Positions 19,848 to 29,163 of a DNA stretch of 44,396 nucleotides are shown here, one piece after another (the stretch's first letter is position 1; each line of letters begins with the position of its first letter). The notes under the pieces were generated by a model, which was not told where the DNA came from, searched no databases, and saw nothing but the letters and a program-made list of their open reading frames with translations. The DNA lies in NCBI GenBank assembly GCA_947474455.1, contig CANJIL010000023.1:1-44396 (forward strand), in the 5' to 3' direction. Position numbers and translations under genes: made by a program. Origin of the DNA: Hyphomonadaceae bacterium (GTDB lineage: Bacteria > Pseudomonadota > Alphaproteobacteria > Caulobacterales > Hyphomonadaceae).

Positions 19848-20894
19848 CTACGCGATATCGGCGCCAACCAGGCCAGCCGCCACGCCCGAACGGCGGACGC
19901 GCCAGTGGATCCAGATCGATACCAGAAGCAGCGCGCCAAATGCAATCGCTGGCATCTGTCCCCCAAGAATGGTGGACGCCACTGCCGCCACCGCGGCGTT
20001 GAGCGCCCAGAACGCGTGGACCAGCGCGACCTGCCAGTGACGGAGGCCGGTTTTCATCGCGATCTGGTAGGTGTGGTCGCGGTGGGCGACGAACAGCTTC
20101 TTTCCGTGCATCAACCGCCAGGCGAGCGTAAGCAGAACGTCTGACAGGAAGGGCAACAGCAGCATTGGCGGAATGAACAGCAAGTCCGGCCGCTGGCGCA
20201 CGAATTCGAGGCTGAGGCCGCCGAGAACCGCACCGGCGAAATAGGATCCGGCGTCGCCTGCGAACAGCCGGCCGGGGATATTCCAGACGAGAAACCCGCA
20301 CAATGCGCCTGCCATCGCGATCGACAGGAGCGATAGCGTCCACGCGCCTGTGAAGCCAGCGCAGATTGCAAGACCCAACGAGGCGATCATCGCCATGCCC
20401 ATGGCAAGGCCGTTGGCGCCGTCCATGAAGTTGACCGCATTGATCACCACCACGAGCCAGAACGCCGATCCCACTATTGCGAATGCGAGCGGAAGCTGCA
20501 CCGCAGCGCCCGGCCAGAAGCAGAGCATCGCGGTGCGGGCGCCAAACGCGGCCATGCCAAGCGTGATCGCGCCGACGAGTAACAATCTGATGGATGCGCG
20601 TAGATGCACGATATCATCGGCAAGGCCGAGCAGCATTGCGATGAGCGCGCCTGCGCCGGTGACGAGGACGAAGCTGTCGAGCGACCAGTCGGTGAACTCC
20701 GTGATCGAAACCGTGGCGAGGCAAGCCGCGATCGCGACGGCGACACCCCCGGAGGTCGGCACGGCCGTGAGCTGGATTTTCCGGGCCTCAGTGGGCGCAT
20801 CCATTATGCGTACGGACATCATTACCCGGCACAGCACCACAGCGGGCACAAAGGCCAGCACCAAGGCAATCAGGATGCGGATGGATTCGCCCAT
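19848..20894 (-). CDS. MraY/WecA-type polyprenyl-phosphate sugar-1-phosphate transferase
   Basis: Polytopic inner-membrane enzyme of glycosyltransferase family 4, moving a sugar-1-phosphate from a UDP-sugar onto undecaprenyl phosphate to start a surface polysaccharide. The 348 residues have about ten helices and the catalytic signatures PTSGG, LGLADD, NAVNFMDGANGLA, FAGDAGS and HRDHTYQ. The HRDH form and lack of the MraY pentapeptide signature favour WecA/TagO-like substrates over peptidoglycan. It ends four bases from the convergent polyprenyl synthase stop. Confidence 0.88.
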   Translation of the reverse strand: MGESIRILIALVLAFVPAVVLCRVMMSVRIMDAPTEARKIQLTAVPTSGGVAVAIAACLATVSITEFTDWSLDSFVLVTGAGALIAMLLGLADDIVHLRASIRLLLVGAITLGMAAFGARTAMLCFWPGAAVQLPLAFAIVGSAFWLVVVINAVNFMDGANGLAMGMAMIASLGLAICAGFTGAWTLSLLSIAMAGALCGFLVWNIPGRLFAGDAGSYFAGAVLGGLSLEFVRQRPDLLFIPPMLLLPFLSDVLLTLAWRLMHGKKLFVAHRDHTYQIAMKTGLRHWQVALVHAFWALNAAVAAVASTILGGQMPAIAFGALLLVSIWIHWRVRRSGVAAGLVGADIA

Positions 20895-20933
20895 GCGTCT
20901 GGCTAGCGCAGATTGATGGGCGCGGCCAACAGC

Positions 20934-21851
20934 CTAGTTGTTCGGCGCGGATGACACACCGCGCAAGGTGGTGGCGCGCACCCAGTATTTGCGCTTGACC
21001 TCCGCGATCTTGCGCGCCGCAGCTTCGGCGGACGCGTCATCGGCGAACAGGCCGAAACAGGTGGGGCCGCTGCCCGACATGCGCGCCAGCAGACAGCCGG
21101 GTTCGGCCCGGATCATGTTCAGTGCACGCTCCACCTCCGAGCAAAGCGCGATGGCAGCGGCTTGCAGGTCGTTGCGATAATCTTGGAGCGCGCCGGCTAG
21201 GGAAGCCACGTCATGCCCCCATGGCGGATCGGTTTCGCGGAACGTGCGGCTGGCGCCGAGCTGGTCGAAGCGGTCGAACACCTTGCGGGTTTCGAGCTTG
21301 ATGCCTGGATTGACCAGCACGGCGGGCAGGTCAGGTGTGACGATGTCCAGCAGCCGCTCGCCCGTGCCGCGCATCACCAGAGGACGCAGGCGCACGCAGG
21401 CGGGAACATCTGATCCGAGCTGTATGGCGAGGCGCTCTAGCGCAGCCTCGCCGAACTCGATGCCCCACATCTCGTTGAGCACATGAAGCGTCGCCGCCGC
21501 ATCCGACGAACCGCCGCCAACGCCGCCGGCGATGGGCAGTTCCTTGTGAAGCACAAGACCAGCGCCCAGACCGCCACGCTCGCACGCATCGCGCAAAGCC
21601 ATGGCGGCGGCCAGGGTAAGATTGTTGGGCGCGTTCTTCAGTTGCTTGGCGCCGGGTCCCTCGACGCGCAGCGAAAGCTGGGGCGCGGGCCGGGCGGAGA
21701 TGCGATCGGCGGCGCGCGTATCTGCGAACACCACGAGACTGTCGAGCGGATGCAATCCGCCAGCGCCTGGCGGGCCGACATGCAGATAGAGATTCACCTT
21801 CGCCGGCGCCCAGGCCGTCGAGAAGTTTGCGCGATGTGGCGTCAGACTCAT
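20934..21851 (-). CDS. ispE: 4-diphosphocytidyl-2-C-methyl-D-erythritol kinase
   Basis: GHMP kinase that phosphorylates CDP-methylerythritol in the non-mevalonate isoprenoid pathway. The 305 residues begin with STAWAPAKVNLYLHV, the substrate-binding start of the family, and have the ATP loop PIAGGVGGGSSDAAATL (106-122) and C-terminal RMSGSGPTCFGLF. ATG 21851 overlaps the stop of the TPR lipoprotein gene as ATGA, so translation is coupled; the longer frame to 21962 lies inside that gene and is rejected. The pathway feeds the polyprenyl synthase nearby. Confidence 0.95.
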   Translation of the reverse strand: MSLTPHRANFSTAWAPAKVNLYLHVGPPGAGGLHPLDSLVVFADTRAADRISARPAPQLSLRVEGPGAKQLKNAPNNLTLAAAMALRDACERGGLGAGLVLHKELPIAGGVGGGSSDAAATLHVLNEMWGIEFGEAALERLAIQLGSDVPACVRLRPLVMRGTGERLLDIVTPDLPAVLVNPGIKLETRKVFDRFDQLGASRTFRETDPPWGHDVASLAGALQDYRNDLQAAAIALCSEVERALNMIRAEPGCLLARMSGSGPTCFGLFADDASAEAAARKIAEVKRKYWVRATTLRGVSSAPNN

Positions 21852-23590
21852 GGCCGCGAAGCTAGACTCGCTGCCGGCTTCGCTGGCAAGCCCTTCTCTA
21901 GCTTGTCGCGCACGGATTGTTCGCGCTCGGGGCCTGGCTTGAGCCGAAGGGCGGCCGTCCATTGATAGCGCGCTTCAGCTTCGCGCCCGGCGCGCCAATA
22001 GGCGTCGCCTAGGTGGTCGACGATCTCGGCGTCAGCGGGCGAAAGACCGGCCGCGCGTTCCAGATAAGTGACAGCCTCTTCGTACTGGCCCAGGATGAAA
22101 TGCGCCCAGCCTAGGCTGTCGACGATGTATCCCTGATCGGGACGGGCTGTGGCGGCCTTCTGGACGAGCTTCATTCCCTCCTCCACCCGTTCGCCGCGTT
22201 CGATCCAGCCGAAGCCCAGGAAGTTTTGCAGCTCGGGCCGGTCAGGCTCGATGGCGAGCGCGGCGAGGACGTCGGCTTCCGCCTCCTTCCAGGCGCCTGC
22301 GGCGCTAAGCGCGTTGGCGCGCGCGAACAGCACGCGCCAGTCGGGCAAATTGGCCTGGAGGTCTGCCGCGATGATCTGGTCGTATAGCTTCCGGGCCCGT
22401 TCGTGATTGCCGTTGATGCGGTTGAGGTCCGCCACGCCGACGATGACATCCCTGCGGCGCGAGGACGCCAGCGCCTGGTCGGCGGCGACGAGCGCCTCGC
22501 CGGGGTGATCGATTCCGTTGAGCATCCAGGCCTGCCGCATCAACGCCTCGGCGCGCCAGGGCGATGTCGCCTGGATCTCGCGCAGCACTTCGACGGCGTC
22601 TTCCGGCCTGTCCTGTTGTTCGAAGGCCTCCGCGAAAGCAAGCCGCGCCGGCGCCAGTTCGGGATCAAGACGCAGTGCGAGCGAGTAGCGCATTGCGGCC
22701 AGCTCCGGGCTCGACCGCGCGATGCCGCCGGCCGAGGCCAGATAGACGACCAAGGCTGCGCCCTGACGGATGGAAAGCTTGGGACGCGACAATGGCTCGC
22801 CGCTGTCGAGCTGAGCCTGCACGGCGTCCGTTAGCGAGCTTGGACCATTCTCCTCGATCTCCAGAGCGATTGCCTTGCGGGCGCCGGCAAGATTGCCCTG
22901 TGACGCCATCAACCGCGCATTGAAAGAAGCGATGAGATCCGTTGAGGCGACCGGCAGGCGCTGGGCCTGGTCGAAAGCGGCGATTGCCTTTTCGTCCTGG
23001 CCATCGTTGAGAAACATGAGCCCCTGTATCGCCGCCTGCTCGCCGGCCAGCTGGCGGCGCGGGGGCGTCTGGGACAAGGCCGCGACACCCTTGTCGACGT
23101 TGTCGCCCGAAGCCGTGAGCCACGCCGAGAGGAAACCTACGAGGTCAGCGTTGATGGCGCCGAGATTGCCGGCCTTGAGCCGCTGGAGCGCCGACTTGGT
23201 CTTGCCGGCGCCGATCTCGTCAACGATGAGAACGAGTTGCGCGCTGGGAGATTGTTGCGAGACCGAGTCGTCTGCGCTTTCGACAAGCCGCGTCGCTTCC
23301 CCAGCGTCACCCGAAATCAGAGTTGCGAACGTCGCGCGCTCCAGCAGGCCGGGATCGGTCGGCGCATTGCCAAAAGCGCGGCGGTAATAGGCGGCTGCAG
23401 CCGAGGGGTCGCCCGACATGCCGGCATATCGGGCTGCGATGAAGTCTGCATATTCCTGCTGGGTTTTGAGCTCATCCAGCATGTCCGCCGAGAACCATGG
23501 CGTATATCCGCTGGAACTGCTGACACAGCCTGCGCCTAGACATGCCGCTGCTGCGAGAAGAGACGCTCGAAAGCTTGACCACATGCGCAC
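21848..23590 (-). CDS. TPR-repeat lipoprotein
   Basis: Envelope lipoprotein of 580 residues built of tetratricopeptide-type helical repeats. The signal SFRASLLAAAACLGAGC has lipobox GAGC. A repeat pattern runs through the chain, clearest in DPSAAAAYYRRAFGNAPTDPG, RPEDAVEVLREIQATSP and GQYEEAVTYLERAAGLSPAD near the C-terminus. GTG 23590 or ATG 23584 may start it. A similar lipoprotein follows immediately upstream, and ispE is coupled downstream. TPR lipoproteins usually scaffold envelope complexes; no partner can be named. Confidence 0.82.
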   Translation of the reverse strand: MRMWSSFRASLLAAAACLGAGCVSSSSGYTPWFSADMLDELKTQQEYADFIAARYAGMSGDPSAAAAYYRRAFGNAPTDPGLLERATFATLISGDAGEATRLVESADDSVSQQSPSAQLVLIVDEIGAGKTKSALQRLKAGNLGAINADLVGFLSAWLTASGDNVDKGVAALSQTPPRRQLAGEQAAIQGLMFLNDGQDEKAIAAFDQAQRLPVASTDLIASFNARLMASQGNLAGARKAIALEIEENGPSSLTDAVQAQLDSGEPLSRPKLSIRQGAALVVYLASAGGIARSSPELAAMRYSLALRLDPELAPARLAFAEAFEQQDRPEDAVEVLREIQATSPWRAEALMRQAWMLNGIDHPGEALVAADQALASSRRRDVIVGVADLNRINGNHERARKLYDQIIAADLQANLPDWRVLFARANALSAAGAWKEAEADVLAALAIEPDRPELQNFLGFGWIERGERVEEGMKLVQKAATARPDQGYIVDSLGWAHFILGQYEEAVTYLERAAGLSPADAEIVDHLGDAYWRAGREAEARYQWTAALRLKPGPEREQSVRDKLEKGLPAKPAASLASRP

Positions 23591-23670
23591 ATGCTGCCCC
23601 AGGCCTCCCCCCCCATCAACAGGGCATGGCTGTACCTGATTGTCGCGTACACGGTTAACTGAATGTAGAC

Positions 23671-25740
23671 TTAGATGTCGCTCGTACCCTCGCGCGAAGG
23701 GGCGCGTGGAACCTCGGGCGTATCGCGGCGAACCGGCGCTGGCTCGGTCAAACCGCCGCGGATCTTTTCCTCAAGCTCGGCGCGGTTTTGCGACGGCGGA
23801 TAGGCTTTCAGCGCATCCCGCCAGAAGGCGCGCGCCTCTTCCTTCTCGTCGAGGCGCCATTTCACATCGCCCATGTGATCCGACAACTCCCAGTGCGCGA
23901 AGGGCGCATAAGCCTCGAGCGCCATCGCGATGAAGCGATGGGCCTCGCGGAAGTCGCCGTACTGATAGTAAGCCCAGCCGACGCTATCGAGCAGGTTCGG
24001 CTCGTCGGGCGTCAGCCGGATGGCCTGCTTGAGCAGCTTGAAGCCTTCGTCGAGCTCCTGCAGGCTCGTATGTCCGTCGACCAGCGAATAGCCGAAATTG
24101 TTCATGAGGCTGGTGTTGTCCGGCTGCTCGGTCAGCATGTGCCGCATGATGGCCAGGCCGTCCGGGCGCTGCGGACCCTCGACCAGCATCGAGGCAAGGA
24201 ATTGCTGTGTCGTCTCGTCGTCCTGGATGGCGCGGGCGGCGCGGGCGGCCTCGACGGCGCCGGCGACATTGCCGTCCTGGATGTGCGCCTGAGCTCGCGA
24301 CATCAGCGCAAAGACCTGCTGAGATGATGTCAGCGGCCCTTGCTTCATCGCCTGATCGACCAGCGCACGCGCACGCGTTGTCTTGTTCGCGCTTGTCAGC
24401 GCGCCCGCGGCCTCGATCTTGGCGTCGGCGCTGGAGTCGATCTTCAGCGAAAGGTCCGTCATCGCCTCAAGCGTCTCTGGCGAACCGAGTTCAAGCGCCG
24501 CAAGCGCAGCCGTCGACAAAAGGGCCGAAGTCACTTCCCGCGACGGGTTGCCGATCTGCGCAAGCCGCAGCGCGGGTTCGAACTTGCCCTGGTCGTAGAG
24601 GCGCCTGACTTCCTGCAAGCGGATCTCGCCATTGTCGGGATCGAGCAGCAGCGCGCTCTGGCGCATGGATGACAGCAGATGGTTGAACGGCGTCTTGCCG
24701 CCGCGACCCGCCATCACCGCCATGATAGCTTCCTGCTCCTCGATCAAGCTGGCTTCGTCGCCCAACGCCTGCGCCATTGCTTGCGCGAGCGAGCGCGGTT
24801 TGCGGCGATCCTGCCCAGCCTTCGCCTTGTTGAGTCGATCCGCAACATAGCCGTCATCGGGCACAGCCGTACTGAGGCGCGCGAGCAGCGCGACCGCTTC
24901 AGCATCGCGATTCAATCCGCGCAGCAGCTCGGCGTGGCGCAACGCCAGGAGACGTTCGCTCTGAAACGCGCGGGCGCGGGCGAAATAGGTGGGAGAGTCT
25001 GCATCGGCCGCGCTTGGCGAATCGAATTTGTCGGACGCTGAACCATAGACTTCGAGCGCAGCAGCGGTATCGCCAAGACCCTCGGCCAGCAGGGCGCGAT
25101 GACCTAGCAGCGTTGCGGACGGCACGACGTTGCGCAGGCGCAGCATCTCCGTCTGCGCGTCGGCGCCGCGACCGTTGTAGGCAAAGACCCAGGCGCGAAG
25201 ATGGTTGGCGCTCATCCACTCGCTCGGACGGCGGCCAGCCATTGCATCGAGCACGACCTGCGCGGTTGCAGGATCGTTCGCTGCGAGGGCGTCGACGATC
25301 ATGTAACCCCACGCGCCGGCATTGGTCTTCCTGGCGAAGTCCTCGCGCACGCGCCCCATGAAGGCGGACATGTCGGCCGATTCCAGCATCTCGTTCGGGC
25401 CGGGATAGACGGCGAGCGCCTTGGCGTAAGGAGCCGTGGCCTTGGCAGCGGCCGAGACCGGCGTCACGGACGCAGGCGCAGCATCCGGATTGGGCGGCGC
25501 GTTTGGATCGGCGGGTGCGGCCTGAACCGCGACCTGTGGGGCGGCCAGGAGGCTCTGCGCCTGCAATGTATCGCGCGGGAGATCGCCGCAGGTATTCATC
25601 GGCTGCACACCGCCGCCCGTGAAGACATAGACCGTCCGGCAGCCATTCTCGCTGAAACCGGGCACGTCCATAGAGACGCAGGCCGAAAGGAAAGCGGTGG
25701 CCGAAACCGCAAGGAACAGGCGAAATTTCACATGTGTCAT
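23671..25740 (-). CDS. Large TPR-repeat lipoprotein, second copy
   Basis: The 689-residue lipoprotein has signal FRLFLAVSATAFLSAC with lipobox LSAC, a short Cys-containing segment (ENGCRTVYVF, MNTCGDLP) unlike its neighbour, a low-complexity Ala/Pro linker near residues 75-105, and then TPR-like helices to the end. The C-terminal repeats (NTSLMNNFGYSLVD, LLDSVGWAYYQYGDFREAH, ELSDHMGDVKWRLDEKEEA) parallel the same region of the downstream lipoprotein, so the two are probably old paralogues. About 80 bases separate them. Role unknown, probably at the outer membrane. Confidence 0.8.
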   Translation of the reverse strand: MTHVKFRLFLAVSATAFLSACVSMDVPGFSENGCRTVYVFTGGGVQPMNTCGDLPRDTLQAQSLLAAPQVAVQAAPADPNAPPNPDAAPASVTPVSAAAKATAPYAKALAVYPGPNEMLESADMSAFMGRVREDFARKTNAGAWGYMIVDALAANDPATAQVVLDAMAGRRPSEWMSANHLRAWVFAYNGRGADAQTEMLRLRNVVPSATLLGHRALLAEGLGDTAAALEVYGSASDKFDSPSAADADSPTYFARARAFQSERLLALRHAELLRGLNRDAEAVALLARLSTAVPDDGYVADRLNKAKAGQDRRKPRSLAQAMAQALGDEASLIEEQEAIMAVMAGRGGKTPFNHLLSSMRQSALLLDPDNGEIRLQEVRRLYDQGKFEPALRLAQIGNPSREVTSALLSTAALAALELGSPETLEAMTDLSLKIDSSADAKIEAAGALTSANKTTRARALVDQAMKQGPLTSSQQVFALMSRAQAHIQDGNVAGAVEAARAARAIQDDETTQQFLASMLVEGPQRPDGLAIMRHMLTEQPDNTSLMNNFGYSLVDGHTSLQELDEGFKLLKQAIRLTPDEPNLLDSVGWAYYQYGDFREAHRFIAMALEAYAPFAHWELSDHMGDVKWRLDEKEEARAFWRDALKAYPPSQNRAELEEKIRGGLTEPAPVRRDTPEVPRAPSREGTSDI

Positions 25741-25880
25741 GGGGCGACGCTATCCGAAGGCTGAACCGGGCTCAACCGAGCCTAGCCTTGAGATTGGGTC
25801 ACATATTGGGGCGTGAGCTAGGCGGACTGACAGCGCGGTGGCGCCGGTTTGTCCGCGGGTAAGCACGCCCGTAGGCCAGA

Positions 25881-27554
25881 TCACATGTTCGGATAATTCG
25901 GCCCGCCGCCGCCTTCGGGCGTGGTCCAGGTGATGTTCTGGTTCGGGTCCTTTATATCGCATGTCTTGCAGTGGACGCAGTTCTGGGCGTTGATCTGGAA
26001 GCGCTTGGTGCCCTTGCCGTCATCGACCCATTCATAAACGCCCGCCGGGCAGTACCGACTGGACAGTCCGCCGAACACGCCGAGTTCGCTTTTCTTCTGC
26101 AGTTCCATGTCCGCAACCTTGAGGTGCGGGGGCTGGTCCTCGCCATGGTTGGTGAAGGAGAAGGCCACGCTGGTGAGGCGGTCGAACGAGATTACGCCGT
26201 CGGGTTTAGGATAGGCAATCTTCTTGTGCTTCGAGGCGGGCTCGAGCGATTTTGCATCCGTCTTGTCGTGCTTCATCGTGCCGAAGAACGAGAATCGGCC
26301 GAACAGCGTGTTGACCCAGAGGTCGAAGCCCGTGAGGGCGATGCCTACGACCGTGCCGAATTTCGACCAGAGCGGCTTGGCGTTGCGGACGGCCTTGAGC
26401 TCCTTGGCGACCCAGCTGGTCTTGAAGGCCTCCGCATAGGCGGTGAGTTCGTCGCCCTCGCGCCCGTCAACCACAGCAGCGAAGGCAGCCTCGCCCGCGA
26501 GCATGCCGGTCTTCATTGCGTTATGGCTGCCCTTGATGCGCGGCAGGTTCACGAAGCCGGCTGAGCAGCCGATCAGCGCGCCGCCAGGGAAGGTGAGTTT
26601 TGGGATCGACTGCCAACCACCCTCGGTGATGGCGCGCGAGCCGTAGGACACGCGCGTCCCGCCTTCGAGATTTTTGCGCACGTCAGGATGGTGCTTGAAG
26701 CGCTGGAACTCCTCGAACGGCGAGAGCCAGGGGTTCTTGTAGTTGAGGTGGACGACAAGGCCGATGGCCACGTAGTTGTCGCCGAAATGGTACATGAAGG
26801 TGCCGCCGCCGGTGGAGTTGCCGAGCGGCCATCCGAAGGTGTGCTGGACGAAGCCCGTGCGGAAATTCTCCGGCTTCACCTGCCAAAGTTCTTTGATGCC
26901 GATGCCGAACTTCTGCGGGCCGCTATCCTTGTCGAGCTTGAAGTCCTTGATCAGCTTCTTGGCTAGCGAGCCGCGCACGCCTTCGCCGATCAGCACATAC
27001 TTGCCGTTGAGCTCCATGCCCGGCGAATAGTCGGGACCCGGCTCGCCATTCTTCCCGATGCCGACCACGCCGGCGATGACGCCCTTCACCGAACCGTCCT
27101 CGCGATAGGTCAGGCCCGACGCGGCAAAGCCCGGATAGATATCGACCCCCAGCGCCTCTGCCTGGCTCGCCATCCAGCGCGTTACATTGCCGAGCGAGCC
27201 GATATACATCCCGTGGTTGTGCAGCATGGGCGGCATCAGGAAGACCGGCAGGGGGATCGAGCCCTCGGCCCCGAGCACGAGGAACGTGTCCTTGGTGACT
27301 TCCGTCTCGAACGGGCAGCCCTTTTCCTTCCAATCCGGGATCAGCTCGTCCATAGCTTTCGGGTCCATAACGGCGCCTGAAAGAATGTGCGCCCCAACTT
27401 CCGAGCCCTTCTCCAGCACGACGACCGAGACGTCTTTGCCGGTTTCGGCGGCCAGCTGCTTGATCCGGATGGCTGCGGCGAGGCCCGCGGGCCCAGCGCC
27501 CACGATGACCACGTCGAAGTCCATGGACTCCCGCTCGACGGCGTCAGCTGTCAT
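25881..27554 (-). CDS. Electron transfer flavoprotein-ubiquinone oxidoreductase
   Basis: Monotopic membrane enzyme passing electrons from ETF, reduced by acyl-CoA dehydrogenases, to ubiquinone. The 557 residues begin with the FAD motif VVIVGAGPAGLAAAIR (GxGxxG at 19-24). Mid-chain are the ubiquinone-site region GVRGSLAKKLI, the FAD segment HFGDNYVAIGLVVHLNY and GCSAGFVNLPRIKGSHNAM. The C-terminus is a 4Fe-4S ferredoxin domain with CPAGVYEW and NCVHCKTCDIKDP, ending EGGGGPNYPNM as usual. GGAGA precedes ATG 27554 by about nine bases. It would serve the Mcd-like dehydrogenase in this window. Confidence 0.96.
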   Translation of the reverse strand: MTADAVERESMDFDVVIVGAGPAGLAAAIRIKQLAAETGKDVSVVVLEKGSEVGAHILSGAVMDPKAMDELIPDWKEKGCPFETEVTKDTFLVLGAEGSIPLPVFLMPPMLHNHGMYIGSLGNVTRWMASQAEALGVDIYPGFAASGLTYREDGSVKGVIAGVVGIGKNGEPGPDYSPGMELNGKYVLIGEGVRGSLAKKLIKDFKLDKDSGPQKFGIGIKELWQVKPENFRTGFVQHTFGWPLGNSTGGGTFMYHFGDNYVAIGLVVHLNYKNPWLSPFEEFQRFKHHPDVRKNLEGGTRVSYGSRAITEGGWQSIPKLTFPGGALIGCSAGFVNLPRIKGSHNAMKTGMLAGEAAFAAVVDGREGDELTAYAEAFKTSWVAKELKAVRNAKPLWSKFGTVVGIALTGFDLWVNTLFGRFSFFGTMKHDKTDAKSLEPASKHKKIAYPKPDGVISFDRLTSVAFSFTNHGEDQPPHLKVADMELQKKSELGVFGGLSSRYCPAGVYEWVDDGKGTKRFQINAQNCVHCKTCDIKDPNQNITWTTPEGGGGPNYPNM

Positions 27555-27666
27555 TATCCCAGTCTCCTAGTCGCTGGGGAATTCCTCCCCACGGCAGAAA
27601 TTTCCATGTACCCTGGGCTACTTATCCAGTGGTTTCAGAAGCAACAAGCAGGGAGAAAAAGCCGGC

Positions 27667-28485
27667 GTGACGCACCCTCAGGCAGCTCTCGCGCTGAAGG
27701 CGCTGGCCGATTTCTGGGCTGATATGGGCCTGGAAGAGGCGCGCGTGCTCCAAGTGCCTCGCGCCGCTGGGGGAGCGCGGCCGGCCGGCCCCACCCGCCA
27801 GACCGAGCGTGCGGCGGCGGGAACCCGCCCCGAACCGAAGCGGCTCAACAACAACCCCATCGCCGATGCGCGACGGCTGGCGGCGGCGGCGAGCACGCTG
27901 GCCGAGCTGCGAGCCGCCATCCAGCAATTCGACGGATGCCCGCTTAAGAAAGCGGCCAAGAACACCGTTGTCTGCGACGGCATGTTCGATGCGGACGTCA
28001 TGATCGTCGGCGAAGCGCCGGGCGGCGAGGAAGACGCACAAGGCCTGCCCTTCGTCGGGCGGGCGGGCAAACTGCTGGACAAGATGCTGGCGACTATCGG
28101 CCTCTCGCGGCAGGAGAATGTCTACATCACCAACCTGATCTACTGGCGCCCGCCGGGGAACCGCGATCCCTCGCCGGCCGAGATGCAGGTCTGCGCGCCG
28201 TTCCTAACGCGCCAGATCGAGCTGAAAAAACCGAAGCTGCTGCTAACCGCAGGCAAGTTCGCGACACAGGCGATGCTGGGAACCGATGACGGCATCATGC
28301 GCCTGCGTGGCCGCAAGTTGCTTTACCGACAGGAAGGCCTGCCAGCCCCTGTAAAATGTGTGCCTTTGCTGCATCCGGCCTATCTGCTGCGCCGCCCTGA
28401 GGACAAGGCGAAGGCGTGGGATGATTTGCGCACGGTTGCCGCCATCTGCGATGAACTGGGTGTCAAACGGGACGCGGCGTTGTAA
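27667..28485 (+). CDS. Uracil-DNA glycosylase, family 4-type
   Basis: Removes uracil from DNA in base excision repair. The catalytic motif GEAPGGEEDAQGLPFVGRAG (115-134) and second motif LLHPAYLLRRP (234-244) are intact. An iron-sulfur cluster is normal in the family. Candidate ligands are C91, C103, C176 and C231; the first Cys of the usual CxxC is replaced by F88. The first 60 residues are a variable, Ala/Pro-rich extension. The start is GTG at 27667 with GGGAG about 11 bases upstream. It diverges from ETF-QO across 112 bases. Confidence 0.88.
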   Translation: MTHPQAALALKALADFWADMGLEEARVLQVPRAAGGARPAGPTRQTERAAAGTRPEPKRLNNNPIADARRLAAAASTLAELRAAIQQFDGCPLKKAAKNTVVCDGMFDADVMIVGEAPGGEEDAQGLPFVGRAGKLLDKMLATIGLSRQENVYITNLIYWRPPGNRDPSPAEMQVCAPFLTRQIELKKPKLLLTAGKFATQAMLGTDDGIMRLRGRKLLYRQEGLPAPVKCVPLLHPAYLLRRPEDKAKAWDDLRTVAAICDELGVKRDAAL

Positions 28486-28508
28486 TATCGAAGAGCAGAG
28501 GTGATGCC

Positions 28509-28988
28509 ATGATGTCTCGCAGGAACTTTCTGATCGCCTCGTCGGCGCTTGGCGTCGTGGCCGCCTTTGGCGGCGCAACGGCCCTCGCGCAGCAACCCTT
28601 CGAGGTGAGGCATACCACCGCCGAATGGCGGAAAATCCTGCCCGAAGACGCCTATATGGTCATGCGGCAGGAACAGACCGAGCCGCCCGGCTACAGCCCA
28701 CTCGACGGGGAAAAACGCGAAGGGGTGTTTTCCTGCGCCGGTTGCGACCTGCCGGTGTTTGCATCCGACAAGAAATACGACAGCGGAACAGGCTGGCCGA
28801 GCTTCTGGGGGCCAATCGACGACAAGGCGCTCGGCACACGCTCGCAGGGCTCGGGCCGCTTCCTCCAGGTCGAAGTGCATTGCCGGCGTTGCGGCAGCCA
28901 CCTGGGCCACATCTTTCAGGATGGCCCGAAACCGACCGGCCTGCGCTATTGTATCAATGGCGTGGCGCTGAAATTCACGCCCGCCTGA
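28509..28988 (+). CDS. msrB: Peptide-methionine (R)-S-oxide reductase, Tat-exported
   Basis: Reduces methionine-R-sulfoxide in proteins. The 159-residue chain starts with a Tat signal (SRRNFLIASSALGVVAAFGG, cleavage near ALA|QQ), so it acts in the periplasm. The zinc site is CAGC (76-79) and CRRC (125-128), GTGWPSFW is conserved, and the catalytic Cys is C148 in RYCINGVALKF, where INSASL is more usual. AGAGGTG lies just before the double ATG. It needs an electron source across the membrane, not seen here. A strong hairpin follows at 29013-29042. Confidence 0.94.
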   Translation: MMSRRNFLIASSALGVVAAFGGATALAQQPFEVRHTTAEWRKILPEDAYMVMRQEQTEPPGYSPLDGEKREGVFSCAGCDLPVFASDKKYDSGTGWPSFWGPIDDKALGTRSQGSGRFLQVEVHCRRCGSHLGHIFQDGPKPTGLRYCINGVALKFTPA

Positions 28989-29012
28989 TTTCATAACTAT
29001 CGGATGAAAATG

Positions 29013-29042
29013 GGCGGCGGACCGGTGTTCCGGTCCGCCGCC
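29013..29042 (+). terminator. Strong 13-bp hairpin after msrB
   Basis: A perfect 13-bp stem, GGCGGCGGACCGG and CCGGTCCGCCGCC, closes on a TGTT loop 25 bases after the msrB stop. No T-run follows, so it may be a weak or Rho-assisted terminator, or a stabiliser of the mRNA 3' end. Confidence 0.65.
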
Positions 29043-29130
29043 TCGCGTTCGGGACGGAGGTGGCTGCGGGCGGCTCCTGTCCCGGGGCCATTTAAGGCGC
29101 AAGCCTTCCAGGGAGGCCCATCCACAAACA

Positions 29131-29157
29131 TACGCAAACGCGGACCTACGTAAACGC
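29131..29157. repeat. 11-base direct repeat upstream of the radical SAM gene
   Basis: TACGCAAACGC (29131-29141) and TACGTAAACGC (29147-29157) differ at one base and are 16 bases apart start to start. They lie next to LexA-like boxes. A second regulator site or chance are both possible. Confidence 0.3.
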
Positions 29158-29163
29158 TTTTTT

